A DNA stretch of 64,000 nucleotides, taken from Methylobacter sp. GTDB taxonomy: Bacteria; Pseudomonadota; Gammaproteobacteria; Methylococcales; Methylomonadaceae. The notes under the pieces are model-generated. The model was given only the letters and a program-made list of their open reading frames with translations, was not told the origin of the DNA and did not search any database. How positions within the stretch are numbered: the first letter of the stretch is position 1; the number at the start of each line of letters is the position of its first letter. The stretch spans positions 143,250 through 207,249 of the forward strand of contig JAUYMY010000057.1 of assembly GCA_030699385.1 (NCBI GenBank), written 5' to 3'. This document shows positions 46,890 through 56,083 of this stretch, in pieces. Position numbers and translations under genes: made by a program.

Positions 46890-49800
46890 ATGATGACTAT
46901 CGACTTAATTTCCCGACGCTTTTGGCAAGTCCTGTGGCTAGTTTTTGGCATAACCGCGCTATTGCTTTTTTCCGATTCAGTTCTGGCGCATGAGCGCTGG
47001 ATTTTGTCACCCGAACAAATTGAGCAATGGAATACCCGGCCGCGCCCTGAGCTATTTTCTCGGTTATCACCGCTCAACCTGTCGATGATTTCACTATTTT
47101 CGGTCTTCATCATCGGTTGGGTGTGGCTCGGATTTACCGGCGCCCGTGAGTTGTTTCCTGATTTACAAGCAAAATTGTCTTCCTATGGCGACCATGTTCC
47201 GCGTATCTTGCGCGTCTGCGTGGCCTGGATTCTATTGTCATCCGCATTCGGTGCCGAACCCCGTTTTGGCGTTGAGCCTTTTACCACGCCGACGTTTTTA
47301 GCGCCCGATCTCGATCTGCATCAGTTGGGGCCTAGTTGGGCCTGGTTACGTTGGGCAGAGATTGTGTTGGGCCTGACGCTGCTGTTTGGCATCTATGTCC
47401 GCTTCTTTGCGGCGCTATTAATAGGTTTGAGCCTGTTGGGCGGCTATTTGTATGGCGAGGCCATTCTCGCTTATGCGGGCGCCATCATCGGCGCTAGCAT
47501 TTATCTGTTGTTACAAGGCCCGGGGCGGCATTATTTGCCGTTACCGACGCCGGCTTTTGCCCGTGGCCTACAGGCCTGGCTTGCCGATCAACCGCGTCAG
47601 CGCGCCCAAGCCATTATGCGTATCCTGACCGGTACTACGCTGTTGTATTTGGGTTTGTTTTTTAAAGTGATGCAACCCAATCTGTCGGTAGGCATCATTA
47701 CGCTTTATGATTTGCCGATACTGTCCATTAACCCGGAAATGTTCACCTTAGTGATGGCGCTGGTCGAGGTCAGCACGGGCTTGTTAATGATTGCCGGTGT
47801 GTTGTTGCGCCCGTTGTCGTTGTTTTTAATTGCCGCATTTTCTATTTTTGCCTTATTACTGCCGGAAACCCCGACCGAGCATATTCTGTTTTATGGCGTG
47901 GTTTTATCCTGCCTTATCAATTCGGCCGGGCATTTACGGCGCCCCATACCGCGAGATAAGACGGCTCATATCGTCATTATAGGCGGCGGTCTTGCTGCCT
48001 TGCAGGCGGCAATTAAAATCGAGAAACTGATCGGCCAATATTCTAATGTCACTATCACTTTACTGCATGAGCAGGCGAATTTTTTATTTGCGCCGTTTCT
48101 GCCCGAAGTGGTGGGCGGCACCGTTCAGCCCGGTAATGTCGTTAACCCGTTTCGGCGCATTGTGCAGCAGACCCATATCGTGGTCGGGCATTTGGATGTT
48201 ATCGATGAAAAAGCGCAAAAAGTCATCGCGAAACGTAAAAACAACGAAATCATCGAGCTACCTTACGACAGCCTGATTATCGCGCTGACGCCGACATCAC
48301 ACCTTTCCCTCATTTCCGGCATGACCGCTCATGCCTGCCCTATCGATTCAGTGGCTGATGCGCTGCGCATCAGACAGCGTGTGCTTGATTTAGTCGAGGA
48401 AGCCGAGTTCGCGGATGATCCGGCTGAAAGAATCCGTTTGCTGACCTTTGCGATTGTTGGCTTTGGTGAATGTGCGTCTTCAATCGCGGTCGAAGTCAGC
48501 CAAATACTGCGAGCCGCTGAATCGTCTTATGCGGTATTGCGCGATTCGGGTTGGCAGGTGCATCTTTTTGAAGGAAAAAAACAGTGTTGGTCGGATTTTG
48601 AACAGAACATGAGTCCGCTACGTAACCGCTGCCTGAAAAAAGCCGGCGTTATTGAACATGCCGACGATGAAATTACCAGTGTCACCCAGAGAGATTTATT
48701 TTTTGCCAGTGGACAAATCCAGTCAGTAGGGCTGGTGATTAATGCGGCTCTGATATTCCCCAGCATTCCTTTCCTGGAAACCGGCCTTTTAAACTGGCCG
48801 TTTGCCATTAATGATCAATTGCGCTTGGCGTCTTTTGACAATATCTGGATTACAGAAACCGAGCAGACCCTAAACCGCAGCCAATTTGTTTTCAGTAATG
48901 ATCAAGTCGACTTGGGGCGACGTGCCGGATTTAATGCCTGGGCTTATTCCCAACAGTATGCAACCAGCCTCTACAAGCCGCGCAAGCATTTCATTAAACC
49001 TTACACGATGGGGCAACATTCCTGGTGTTGCTTGGGCTGGCTGACCATTAGCGGAAAACCGGCGTGGTTTGTCTCACGGCTGATTAATTTGTTGGCTGTG
49101 CCGGGATTGGAGAGAAATCTGCGCATTATTATTGATTGGTTTTTGGTGTTGGCCTTTCGTAACGATATTGCCGTGCTGGCGCAAGCAAATTCGGTACATT
49201 TACAACGCTCGCACTTTAAAGCCGGTGATGATGTGTTTCATCAGGGCGACGCCGCCGAAGTGGCCTATGTAGTTGATACTGGAAGTTTAAAGGTAATTCA
49301 GGATGGCCGTAAAATCAAAGAATTAAGGCCCGGAGATTATTTTGGTGAAATCATGCCCACACATCAAAACCGACGTGTTGAAACAGTTCGGTGCAGCACC
49401 GATTGTGAGCTGAAAATCGTCTCGCAAGAAGACCTTAAAGCCTTGATTAAAAGCGGTTGGCTGATGGGCAAGGCCATGCGTAACCTCAGCGATTATCGTG
49501 ATGAAACTGAACAAGCAGGCGCCACGCTAGGACTCAAGCGGCTAACCTACGTCAGTAAACTGAATGCGGCGCTTAATGAGGAAGATATTCTTGAAATAGG
49601 CCGCAAAGCCAGCGACAACAACAAAACATTAGACGTCACCGGTACCCTGATTTCAGTGAGTGATTATTTCTTTCAAATTTTGGAAGGCGAGGAAGCCACT
49701 GTTGATAAATTGGTAGAAAAAATCAGCCGAGATCCACGGCATACCGATATAACCATCCTCAGCGCAGAAACCGAATGCGACGAGCGTCTTTTTACCGATT

Positions 49801-50522
49801 GGGGCATGAAAACCGTGGCGCTAAGTGAAAGCCATGACCTGATGTTATTGGCCATTGGCATGATGCTGCAAAACATTGCGCAATCGTATAGCACGGTCGG
49901 GCGTTATACCCAACCGATACTGCTTAAATACATGATGGAAGGCATTAATCCGTTAACCGTGCCGATAAAAAGCACCGAAAAAATCGTTGTCTCCGGCAGC
50001 ATTACTGATTTTTCGGCCTTGTCAGAAATTTTTTCTGTGGAAGACTTGATTGCGGTCATTAATCACTATTTGGAAATTTGTTCCACCTCATTTATTGAGT
50101 ATGGCGGCCAGGTGGCAAAATATGCCGGCGGCATTATTGTGGCGCATTTTTCCCCTGATCAGGCAGATGAAGCCATTGCCGCCTGTGTCGATGCGCTAAC
50201 CCGATTTAAGGCATTGCTAGAAGACAAGCCCCTTTATAGCGCTATCGATTATGGTTTTGGCCTGACTTCCGGCGCAATTATCGAAGGCAATATCGGTTCG
50301 TCGATTAAAATGGATTACACCGCTTTGGGTGATGCTGTCGATCAGGCCATTAAACTCGGTACCCTGGCTCGCGATATGAATAAGGGCGTTGTTGTTAGCC
50401 AATCGGTTCAGGCAAAAGCAGCCGAGTCTTGGCGCTTTGATGCTGCTGAGGCGCTGGCAGTTAAAGACGACGACAAGGCGATTGAGCCGATTTATGCGCT
50501 GGCAGAGCTGACTAAAATATGA
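46890..50522 (+). CDS. DoxX-like / NDH-2-like / cNMP-binding / BLUF / cyclase-like fusion
   Basis: 1210 residues from ATG 46890. Residues about 10-350: six or more membrane spans, DoxX-like. 360-740: flavoprotein resembling type II NADH dehydrogenase, FAD motif GGGLAAL at 365, LPEVVGGTVQPG, second nucleotide motif VGFGECASS near 520. 775-855: cyclic-nucleotide-binding domain (FGEI near 816, RRVETV). 883-980: BLUF, with flavin residues Tyr887, Asn about 908 and Gln929, and FTDWGMK. 1027-1170: class III cyclase fold in which the two metal Asp positions are Ser1037 and Gly1081, and the Asn/Arg pair reads Asp/Lys (GDAVDQAIKL), so it is probably inactive. It may couple light, cyclic nucleotide and NADH/quinone redox state. 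Family of each part known; the combination is new to me. Confidence 0.85.
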   Translation: MMTIDLISRRFWQVLWLVFGITALLLFSDSVLAHERWILSPEQIEQWNTRPRPELFSRLSPLNLSMISLFSVFIIGWVWLGFTGARELFPDLQAKLSSYGDHVPRILRVCVAWILLSSAFGAEPRFGVEPFTTPTFLAPDLDLHQLGPSWAWLRWAEIVLGLTLLFGIYVRFFAALLIGLSLLGGYLYGEAILAYAGAIIGASIYLLLQGPGRHYLPLPTPAFARGLQAWLADQPRQRAQAIMRILTGTTLLYLGLFFKVMQPNLSVGIITLYDLPILSINPEMFTLVMALVEVSTGLLMIAGVLLRPLSLFLIAAFSIFALLLPETPTEHILFYGVVLSCLINSAGHLRRPIPRDKTAHIVIIGGGLAALQAAIKIEKLIGQYSNVTITLLHEQANFLFAPFLPEVVGGTVQPGNVVNPFRRIVQQTHIVVGHLDVIDEKAQKVIAKRKNNEIIELPYDSLIIALTPTSHLSLISGMTAHACPIDSVADALRIRQRVLDLVEEAEFADDPAERIRLLTFAIVGFGECASSIAVEVSQILRAAESSYAVLRDSGWQVHLFEGKKQCWSDFEQNMSPLRNRCLKKAGVIEHADDEITSVTQRDLFFASGQIQSVGLVINAALIFPSIPFLETGLLNWPFAINDQLRLASFDNIWITETEQTLNRSQFVFSNDQVDLGRRAGFNAWAYSQQYATSLYKPRKHFIKPYTMGQHSWCCLGWLTISGKPAWFVSRLINLLAVPGLERNLRIIIDWFLVLAFRNDIAVLAQANSVHLQRSHFKAGDDVFHQGDAAEVAYVVDTGSLKVIQDGRKIKELRPGDYFGEIMPTHQNRRVETVRCSTDCELKIVSQEDLKALIKSGWLMGKAMRNLSDYRDETEQAGATLGLKRLTYVSKLNAALNEEDILEIGRKASDNNKTLDVTGTLISVSDYFFQILEGEEATVDKLVEKISRDPRHTDITILSAETECDERLFTDWGMKTVALSESHDLMLLAIGMMLQNIAQSYSTVGRYTQPILLKYMMEGINPLTVPIKSTEKIVVSGSITDFSALSEIFSVEDLIAVINHYLEICSTSFIEYGGQVAKYAGGIIVAHFSPDQADEAIAACVDALTRFKALLEDKPLYSAIDYGFGLTSGAIIEGNIGSSIKMDYTALGDAVDQAIKLGTLARDMNKGVVVSQSVQAKAAESWRFDAAEALAVKDDDKAIEPIYALAELTKI

Positions 50523-50580
50523 AGTTCCCTGTTCCCTGTAATATCAACACACTGATAAACTTAACAATAATCAATACGCA

Positions 50581-50611
50581 GACCTTCCAGGTTTTAAAAA
50601 CCTGGAAGGTC
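50581..50611. repeat. Palindrome, upstream copy
   Basis: A perfect 15-base palindrome arm GACCTTCCAGGTTTT around a single A, 45 bases before the tri-haem peroxidase start. Nearly identical to the copy at 52078. Confidence 0.85.
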
Positions 50612-50655
50612 TAACGTGCAATTAACGTATATCCATTAACGTCCCTATCACTATC

Positions 50656-52062
50656 ATGAAAAAAACACACCTATTTCTAATCCTACTTGCGCCGGTTATT
50701 TTATTGCCGCTTTCCAACTTGCTGGGCTTATCGGGCGAGAATGAGCCTATTGCTGTTGTTGCCGGCAGTTCGCCGAGTTTTGCCAAAGTGTCACCGATTT
50801 TGCAGAATAAATGCGTTGATTGCCATTCGCCCGGCATGACCCGAATGCCCATTTATGCACAATTGCCGATAGCCAAGCAATTGATGGCAAAAGATATAGC
50901 AACCGCCTCGGCTCGATTGGTACTGTCAAAGCAGCTCTACAGCGGCGAAGAAAAATTTACGCCGTTGATGCTGGCTCGATTGGAAGGCGCGCTGTTAAAC
51001 AACACGATGCCGCCGAATTTATATTTGTCGATGCATTGGGCCGATAGATTGGGCGCCGAGGAAAAACAAAGCATCCTCACTTGGATTGCGGAAGAACGCG
51101 CCGCATCAGCTTGGAGCGCGGATTCGACACCGGCTTTAAAAGGCGAACCGGTGCAGCCGCTGCCGTTAAAGCTTGATCTTGACGCTAAAAAAGTAGCGCT
51201 GGGCGATAAGCTTTTTCACGACACTTTATTGTCTGGTAACAATACTTTAAGTTGCGCGTCTTGCCACAGCTTAACGAAAGGCGGCACCGATCAAGCCAAA
51301 GTCGCTACCGGTGTTCGCGGACAACAAGGACCGATCAATTCACCGACGGTTTACAACGCAATGTATAACCTTGCCCAATTTTGGGACGGCCGCGCCAAAG
51401 ATTTACAAGAACAAGCCGCTGGCCCGGTTGCTAATCCCGGCGAAATGGGCGCGCAATGGGATGATCTCATTGAAAAATTAAAGCAGGTGCCTGATTATCA
51501 ATCGGCTTTTACTGAATTATATTCGGGGCAGGGCTTAACTAAAGACACGGTAACTCATGCCATTGCCCATTTTGAGCAATCGCTCGTGACCGCAAATTCC
51601 CGTTTCGACCAGTATTTGCGCAGCAATGACAATAGTCTCAGCGCGAACGAAAAGGCGGGATATGAATTGTTTAAAGTGAATTGCGCGTCCTGTCATACAG
51701 GCCCGGCGTTAGGCGGATTATCGTTTGAAAAAATGGGCGAACAACAGGATTATTTTAAATTACGCGGTGGCCCGTTGACCGAAGCCGATAACGGTCGTTT
51801 TAATGTCAGCAAGCAGGAACAAGATAGGCACTTTTTTAAAGTGCCTGTGTTGCGCAATGTTGAGCTGACTCATCCTTATTTTCATGATGGCTCAGTCGCC
51901 ACCTTAGCCGAAGCGGTTAAGATTATGGCGCAGGTTCAGCGAGGAAAAAACTTTACCGCTGATGAAATAAACCAGCTGGTCGATTTTTTGAAAACTTTGA
52001 CCGGTGAATATAAAGGCAAATTAATCAGTCAGTTAACAGCCGAGGATATAGCCGCTCATTAA
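50656..52062 (+). CDS. Tri-haem cytochrome c peroxidase-like protein
   Basis: A 468-residue exported protein (signal MKKTHLFLILLAPVILLP). An N-terminal haem-binding domain with CVDCH (about residue 53) and TMPPNLYLSMHW, then a di-haem peroxidase core with CASCH at about 200 and 342, SPTVYNAMYNLAQFWDGRA and VPVLRNVELTHPYFHDGS. The extra N-terminal haem distinguishes it from the two-haem enzyme at 40610. Tri-haem peroxidases are known; the third haem may take electrons from the quinone pool or a membrane cytochrome. Framed on both sides by the same palindrome. Confidence 0.9.
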   Translation: MKKTHLFLILLAPVILLPLSNLLGLSGENEPIAVVAGSSPSFAKVSPILQNKCVDCHSPGMTRMPIYAQLPIAKQLMAKDIATASARLVLSKQLYSGEEKFTPLMLARLEGALLNNTMPPNLYLSMHWADRLGAEEKQSILTWIAEERAASAWSADSTPALKGEPVQPLPLKLDLDAKKVALGDKLFHDTLLSGNNTLSCASCHSLTKGGTDQAKVATGVRGQQGPINSPTVYNAMYNLAQFWDGRAKDLQEQAAGPVANPGEMGAQWDDLIEKLKQVPDYQSAFTELYSGQGLTKDTVTHAIAHFEQSLVTANSRFDQYLRSNDNSLSANEKAGYELFKVNCASCHTGPALGGLSFEKMGEQQDYFKLRGGPLTEADNGRFNVSKQEQDRHFFKVPVLRNVELTHPYFHDGSVATLAEAVKIMAQVQRGKNFTADEINQLVDFLKTLTGEYKGKLISQLTAEDIAAH

Positions 52063-52077
52063 ACGTATTCGTAAGTT

Positions 52078-52110
52078 AGACCTTTCAGGTTTTTAAAACC
52101 TGGAAGGTCT
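52078..52110. repeat. Palindrome, downstream copy
   Basis: AGACCTTTCAGGTTTTT paired with AAAACCTGGAAGGTCT, 16 bases after the tri-haem peroxidase stop. It differs from the upstream copy at one arm base. It can act as a transcript-end hairpin. Confidence 0.85.
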
Positions 52111-52217
52111 GCCGTGTCAGAGAAAGCAAGGCGCAAGGTAACTCTACTCAGCCAAAAAAGAAATAGAACTCGGCAATTGCTCCTGCATTGCTCTACCTCC
52201 TGCATCCCTGCAGTCGA

Positions 52218-52332
52218 CGGAAAACACAGATCAGACGGATTTAGGCGGATTTTTTAAAATAGACCCTGCTTTTAATCAGTGATTATCCGTTTTACTTGTG
52301 CCCCAGAGGGTATCAGTGCCATCCGTGTTCGA
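52218..52332. repeat. Degenerate inverted repeat with GGAT/ATCC arms
   Basis: The gap 52111-52407 has no gene. It holds AACACAGATCAGACGGATTT and AGGCGGATTTT on one side, and ATTATCCGTTTT and GCCATCCGTGTTC on the other, forming an imperfect inverted repeat around TAAAATAGACCC. Confidence 0.5.
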
Positions 52333-52407
52333 TTTAGGTATTTTTAACAACCGCTGAGCAGTTCGGCGCAAGATGACCTTTTACCCAGCACCTTTTACCT
52401 TTCCCCC

Positions 52408-55215
52408 TTAAAATTCCTCCCAATCATCGCTGGCCGCTTGCGGTACCGGTTTTGGTTTCGCTGCTGTTCTAGCCGGTGCGGCGGTCTTTTGCGGCGCGGC
52501 ATGCATCGGTTTGGCTGCGGGCTTACTACTATACGTAGACCGGCTATAACCTTCTACTTTGAATTGCGCTACCGTGTCGGACAGGTTTTGTGCCTGTTCT
52601 TCCAAGGATTCTGCGGCGGCAGCGGCTTGTTCTACCAAGGCAGCGTTTTGTTGGGTGACGTCGTCCATTTGGCTGATAGCCATGTTGACTTGTTCAATGC
52701 CGGCGGTTTGTTCGGTTGAGGCGGCGCTGATTTCAGACATCATCACGGTCACGCCGCGAATGGAGTTGACTATTTCTTCCATGGTGTGACCGGCTTGGGT
52801 GACCAACTGACTGCCGCCGGACACTTTAACAACCGAGTCATCAATCAGGTGCTTGATTTCTCCAGCCGCAGTCGCCGCACGTTGCGCCAGATTGCGCACT
52901 TCTACCGCCACCACCGCAAAGCCCCGGCCTTGATCGCCGGCGCGTGCCGCTTCCACCGCAGCATTCAGCGCAAGAATATTGGTTTGAAAGGCAATGTCGT
53001 CAATGACAGAAATAATGTCGCCAATCCGACGCGATGAATCGTTAATATCCTCCATTGTTTTAACCACTTGGCCCACTACATCGACGCCTTTGCCGGCTAT
53101 ATCTGAGGCATCTGCGGCCAGTTGGTTGGCCTGTTTGGCATTGGCGGCATTGTGTTGCACGGTTGAAGTCAGTTCTTCCATGCTGGCGGCGGTTTCTTCC
53201 AGACTGGCCGCTTGTTCTTCGGTGCGGTGTGACAAATCATTGTTGCCGGAAGCAATTTCTTTGGCGCCGGTGTTGATGTTATCGGTGGCTTCTTTGATTT
53301 GACCGATGATGCCTTTAAGTTTTTCCACCGTGGTGTTGGCGTCATCTTTTAGTTGTCCAAAACTGCCTGCATAGTCATTGCTGATAGTTTGAGTCAGGTC
53401 GCTGCGGGACAGTGCGCCGAGTACGCGCACCACATCATTGATACCGCTTTCGGTGGTTTCCAGTAGTTCGTTAAGGCCTTCGCCCAGTTGTTTGAAGAAG
53501 TGATCTTTGCCCTGCATGTCAATACGCCGTGTGAAATCCCCCATGACGGCGCCATGTACAAGCGCGGCGACTTCTTGCTCTACCGCGACTTCAATAGTGC
53601 GATCTTGCCATTGCGTGACGCGACCCAGTGATTGGCCGTTTTCATCCAGAATGGGGCGGGCAGACAATCGGAGATGGTGACCATGGAAGAACAGGTCAAC
53701 ATCTTTGCCGCTGGTTCCGGCCCGGTCGAATTGGGCGGCCGCCTCTGCATTGTCGAACAGCTCGGACAGAGGGGTGCCGTAAAGATCGTCGACATTAAAT
53801 CCGGGGGTGGCGATGGAGGTCAGCAGCTGTTTTGCGGCCGGTGTCATGTGGGTTAGCAGTTTACTGGTATTGGAAATGGTGATAGCAGAGGTTGAACTGT
53901 CCAGACCCACTTTGATGCGCAAACTTTCATTGGCAACGCGTTGGGTTTCGGCGACGTCGAAACCAAGTTTGGTCTGCATCGATTTTAGTGCCGCCATCAC
54001 CTTGCCGACTTCATCGTGAGATTCAATATCGATGGTGTTGTTGTATTTGCCTTGGGCGATATGACCAAAGTGGCTGATGGCTCCGGCAAACGGCCGAACA
54101 ATGCCACGGATCAGCTGAGTGCCCAGCCACAGAGCAATTAAGATACCAAACAAAATCAAGCCGATAGCGATGTTACGCGTGTGCTCATAGCGCGCTTGCG
54201 CCAATTCAAATTCCTGCTTGGCGACATCGACCTGTAATTGCATCAGCAGCCCAATATCTTTGTTAGCCGACTTAAACAAGGGACTCATTTTGTCTATAAC
54301 AAGCGTATTGGCAAGTCCGATATTATTCGCTTTTAGCGCGGCCAGAGCGGGATTTAGGCCTTCTTCCAGGAAGCGTTTTCTGTTGGCAGCGAAGTTGTCA
54401 GCCAGAATTTTTTCCTCTGCCGTTAAATAAGTGGACATATAGGCCGTCCACATCGCATTGATTTCCGCAATGTTTTGTTCCACTTCAGCGCTGTTTTTTT
54501 CTATCGTTGCCGCCGTCGGTGCAATCAAAGCGGAGGTAATGCTAAGGCTACTGCTCATCAGCAATTCTTTAATCATGCAGATCTGATTCATCGGCACGGT
54601 GCGATCTTGATACACGGTACTCAGGCCATCATTAGTCTTACTCATACCGTGCAGGCCGATGCCGCCAATGATGACCATTAACACGCTCAGCAAGCTGATA
54701 ACATTGATGAGTCGGGTTTTGATGGTTAGATTCTTGAACGGATTGATTTTCCCCCAGACAGTTACCTTGACAACCTTGCCATCTTGTATTTGTAGATTGC
54801 CGGCTTTGCCGTCACGGAATAGCCGGTAGGCGGCATCGGCGGCATTGACTTGTTCGCGGCTGGGTTTGCTGCGTACCGACATATAACCGGCCAGTTGGTC
54901 GTTTTCATAAAAGGGCGTGGCATTGGCTAGTACCCAGTAGAAATCGCCGTTTTTGCAGCGGTTTTTGACTAATCCTGTCCACGGCCGGTTTTCTTTTAGG
55001 GCCTTCCACATATCGGCAAAGGCTTCCGGCGGCATATCCGGATGACGCACCAGATTATGTGGGGCGCCGATTAACTCAGTTTGAGTGAAGCCACTGACGC
55101 GCAGAAAATCGTCGTTGATGTAAGTGATCATACCTCTTAAATCGGTCTTGGACACAACGGAATCTGTGTCTTTCAGGACATATTCCACGTTGGTTACCGG
55201 CATATTGATTTTCAT
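52408..55215 (-). CDS. PAS-containing methyl-accepting chemotaxis protein
   Basis: A 935-residue protein. An N-terminal Aer-like PAS domain ([37 protein letters not shown]) suggests redox or flavin sensing. Membrane span near 170 ([20 protein letters not shown]), a four-helix periplasmic part, second span near 355, HAMP, a second PAS-like segment (about 440-550), and an intact signalling tip ([20 protein letters not shown]). The tail is an Ala/Pro/Lys-rich linker ending DDWEEF, which resembles the CheR/CheB-tethering pentapeptide NWETF. No other chemotaxis gene adjoins; cheB lies 7 kb away. Confidence 0.95.
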   Translation of the reverse strand: MKINMPVTNVEYVLKDTDSVVSKTDLRGMITYINDDFLRVSGFTQTELIGAPHNLVRHPDMPPEAFADMWKALKENRPWTGLVKNRCKNGDFYWVLANATPFYENDQLAGYMSVRSKPSREQVNAADAAYRLFRDGKAGNLQIQDGKVVKVTVWGKINPFKNLTIKTRLINVISLLSVLMVIIGGIGLHGMSKTNDGLSTVYQDRTVPMNQICMIKELLMSSSLSITSALIAPTAATIEKNSAEVEQNIAEINAMWTAYMSTYLTAEEKILADNFAANRKRFLEEGLNPALAALKANNIGLANTLVIDKMSPLFKSANKDIGLLMQLQVDVAKQEFELAQARYEHTRNIAIGLILFGILIALWLGTQLIRGIVRPFAGAISHFGHIAQGKYNNTIDIESHDEVGKVMAALKSMQTKLGFDVAETQRVANESLRIKVGLDSSTSAITISNTSKLLTHMTPAAKQLLTSIATPGFNVDDLYGTPLSELFDNAEAAAQFDRAGTSGKDVDLFFHGHHLRLSARPILDENGQSLGRVTQWQDRTIEVAVEQEVAALVHGAVMGDFTRRIDMQGKDHFFKQLGEGLNELLETTESGINDVVRVLGALSRSDLTQTISNDYAGSFGQLKDDANTTVEKLKGIIGQIKEATDNINTGAKEIASGNNDLSHRTEEQAASLEETAASMEELTSTVQHNAANAKQANQLAADASDIAGKGVDVVGQVVKTMEDINDSSRRIGDIISVIDDIAFQTNILALNAAVEAARAGDQGRGFAVVAVEVRNLAQRAATAAGEIKHLIDDSVVKVSGGSQLVTQAGHTMEEIVNSIRGVTVMMSEISAASTEQTAGIEQVNMAISQMDDVTQQNAALVEQAAAAAESLEEQAQNLSDTVAQFKVEGYSRSTYSSKPAAKPMHAAPQKTAAPARTAAKPKPVPQAASDDWEEF

Positions 55216-55640
55216 ACGACCTCTTGTTTATTTTTATAGCTGGTGCTGGGTGCGGGGGAGTAAGGTTTTTTATACGGTTTATTGGCTAAAGAACATGATC
55301 TTTTTTGTTTTCGCGTTATCCAAAGTAAAAATCACGCTATTTAACCATTTTTTTTAAGTTAATTAAATTAATTCATTGTTTGTTGGTAACTATTCAAGTT
55401 AAAAAGAACAAAAAAGATGACGGAAATGGGAAAATGATTCTTACACAAAAGAACGAAGAAAATAGGTTGTACAGTTCTTTGTGTCTTTGTGTGGGAATAA
55501 AGATAGAATCCCAGTCACTGCTGTTGGGCTAAGCGGTAGGCCTGAGCAGTTATCGCAGGAGCGTGGTTAAACATAGATTTTCGATCTTGGCGTAAAGCAG
55601 CGTGTAAGTTAATATTGAGAGTTTAAAATTTAATAGCAGC
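55216..55640. other. Intergenic stretch with an inverted repeat
   Basis: 425 bases with no convincing gene. Contains an imperfect inverted repeat at about 55436-55499: TTACACAAAAGAACGAAGAA against TTCTTTGTGTCTTTGTGTG, related to the CACGAAG-type repeats at 45468 and 56006. Confidence 0.5.
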
Positions 55641-55992
55641 ATGGGGGCTGATAATGTCAGAAGCTCATTGGGGACACAAGAAGGTGCGACACTAAGTCAT
55701 AAAAACGCCTGCAAGGAATTTGGTCTTACAGAACAAGAAATCATTGAGGCAAGGGAAATTGCAATACAGAGAAAACTACGCTCATGGCAATCCTTATTAC
55801 CGGGTTCTCAGAGCAGAAGTTCTGGCATTAATTGAAGAAACTTATGGTAGTCATTATGTGGAAGAGCAAAAGCTCAAGCATCAATTAAGCACGGTTACCC
55901 GAGAAATAAATAGCTACAAAAGAAAGCTCACATCTTTAGAAAAGCAGAGAGCTGAAATCATTAAACTTCAAAATGAACTGCAGGCGCTGTAA
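55641..55992 (+). pseudogene. Frameshifted small coiled-coil gene
   Basis: Two frames together make one protein: the first part (SHKNACKEFGLTEQEIIEA, from 55641) and the second (GKLQYRENYAHGNPYYRVLR, then a coiled coil ending LEKQRAEIIKLQNELQAL). The switch lies near 55745-55760, where a base appears lost within GAGGCAAGGGAAATT. I recall uninterrupted proteins of the form LTEQEIIxAIREGKLQYRxNY-HGNPYYR in methylotrophs; their function is unknown. A sequencing error would give the same picture. Confidence 0.6.
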
Positions 55993-56005
55993 CTTTTGAT
56001 AAAAA

Positions 56006-56069
56006 GATTATCACCACGAAGCACGCGAAGATCACGAAGAGTGAAACGGGGGCTCTTTGTGGTGAATAC
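56006..56069. repeat. CACGAAG-type inverted repeat downstream of pqqE
   Basis: ATTATCACCACGAAG pairs with CTTTGTGGTGAAT; between them are more CACGCGAAGATCACGAAG units. It may serve as the pqq operon transcript end. Confidence 0.6.
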
Positions 56070-56083
56070 GACGGTCTGAAAGA

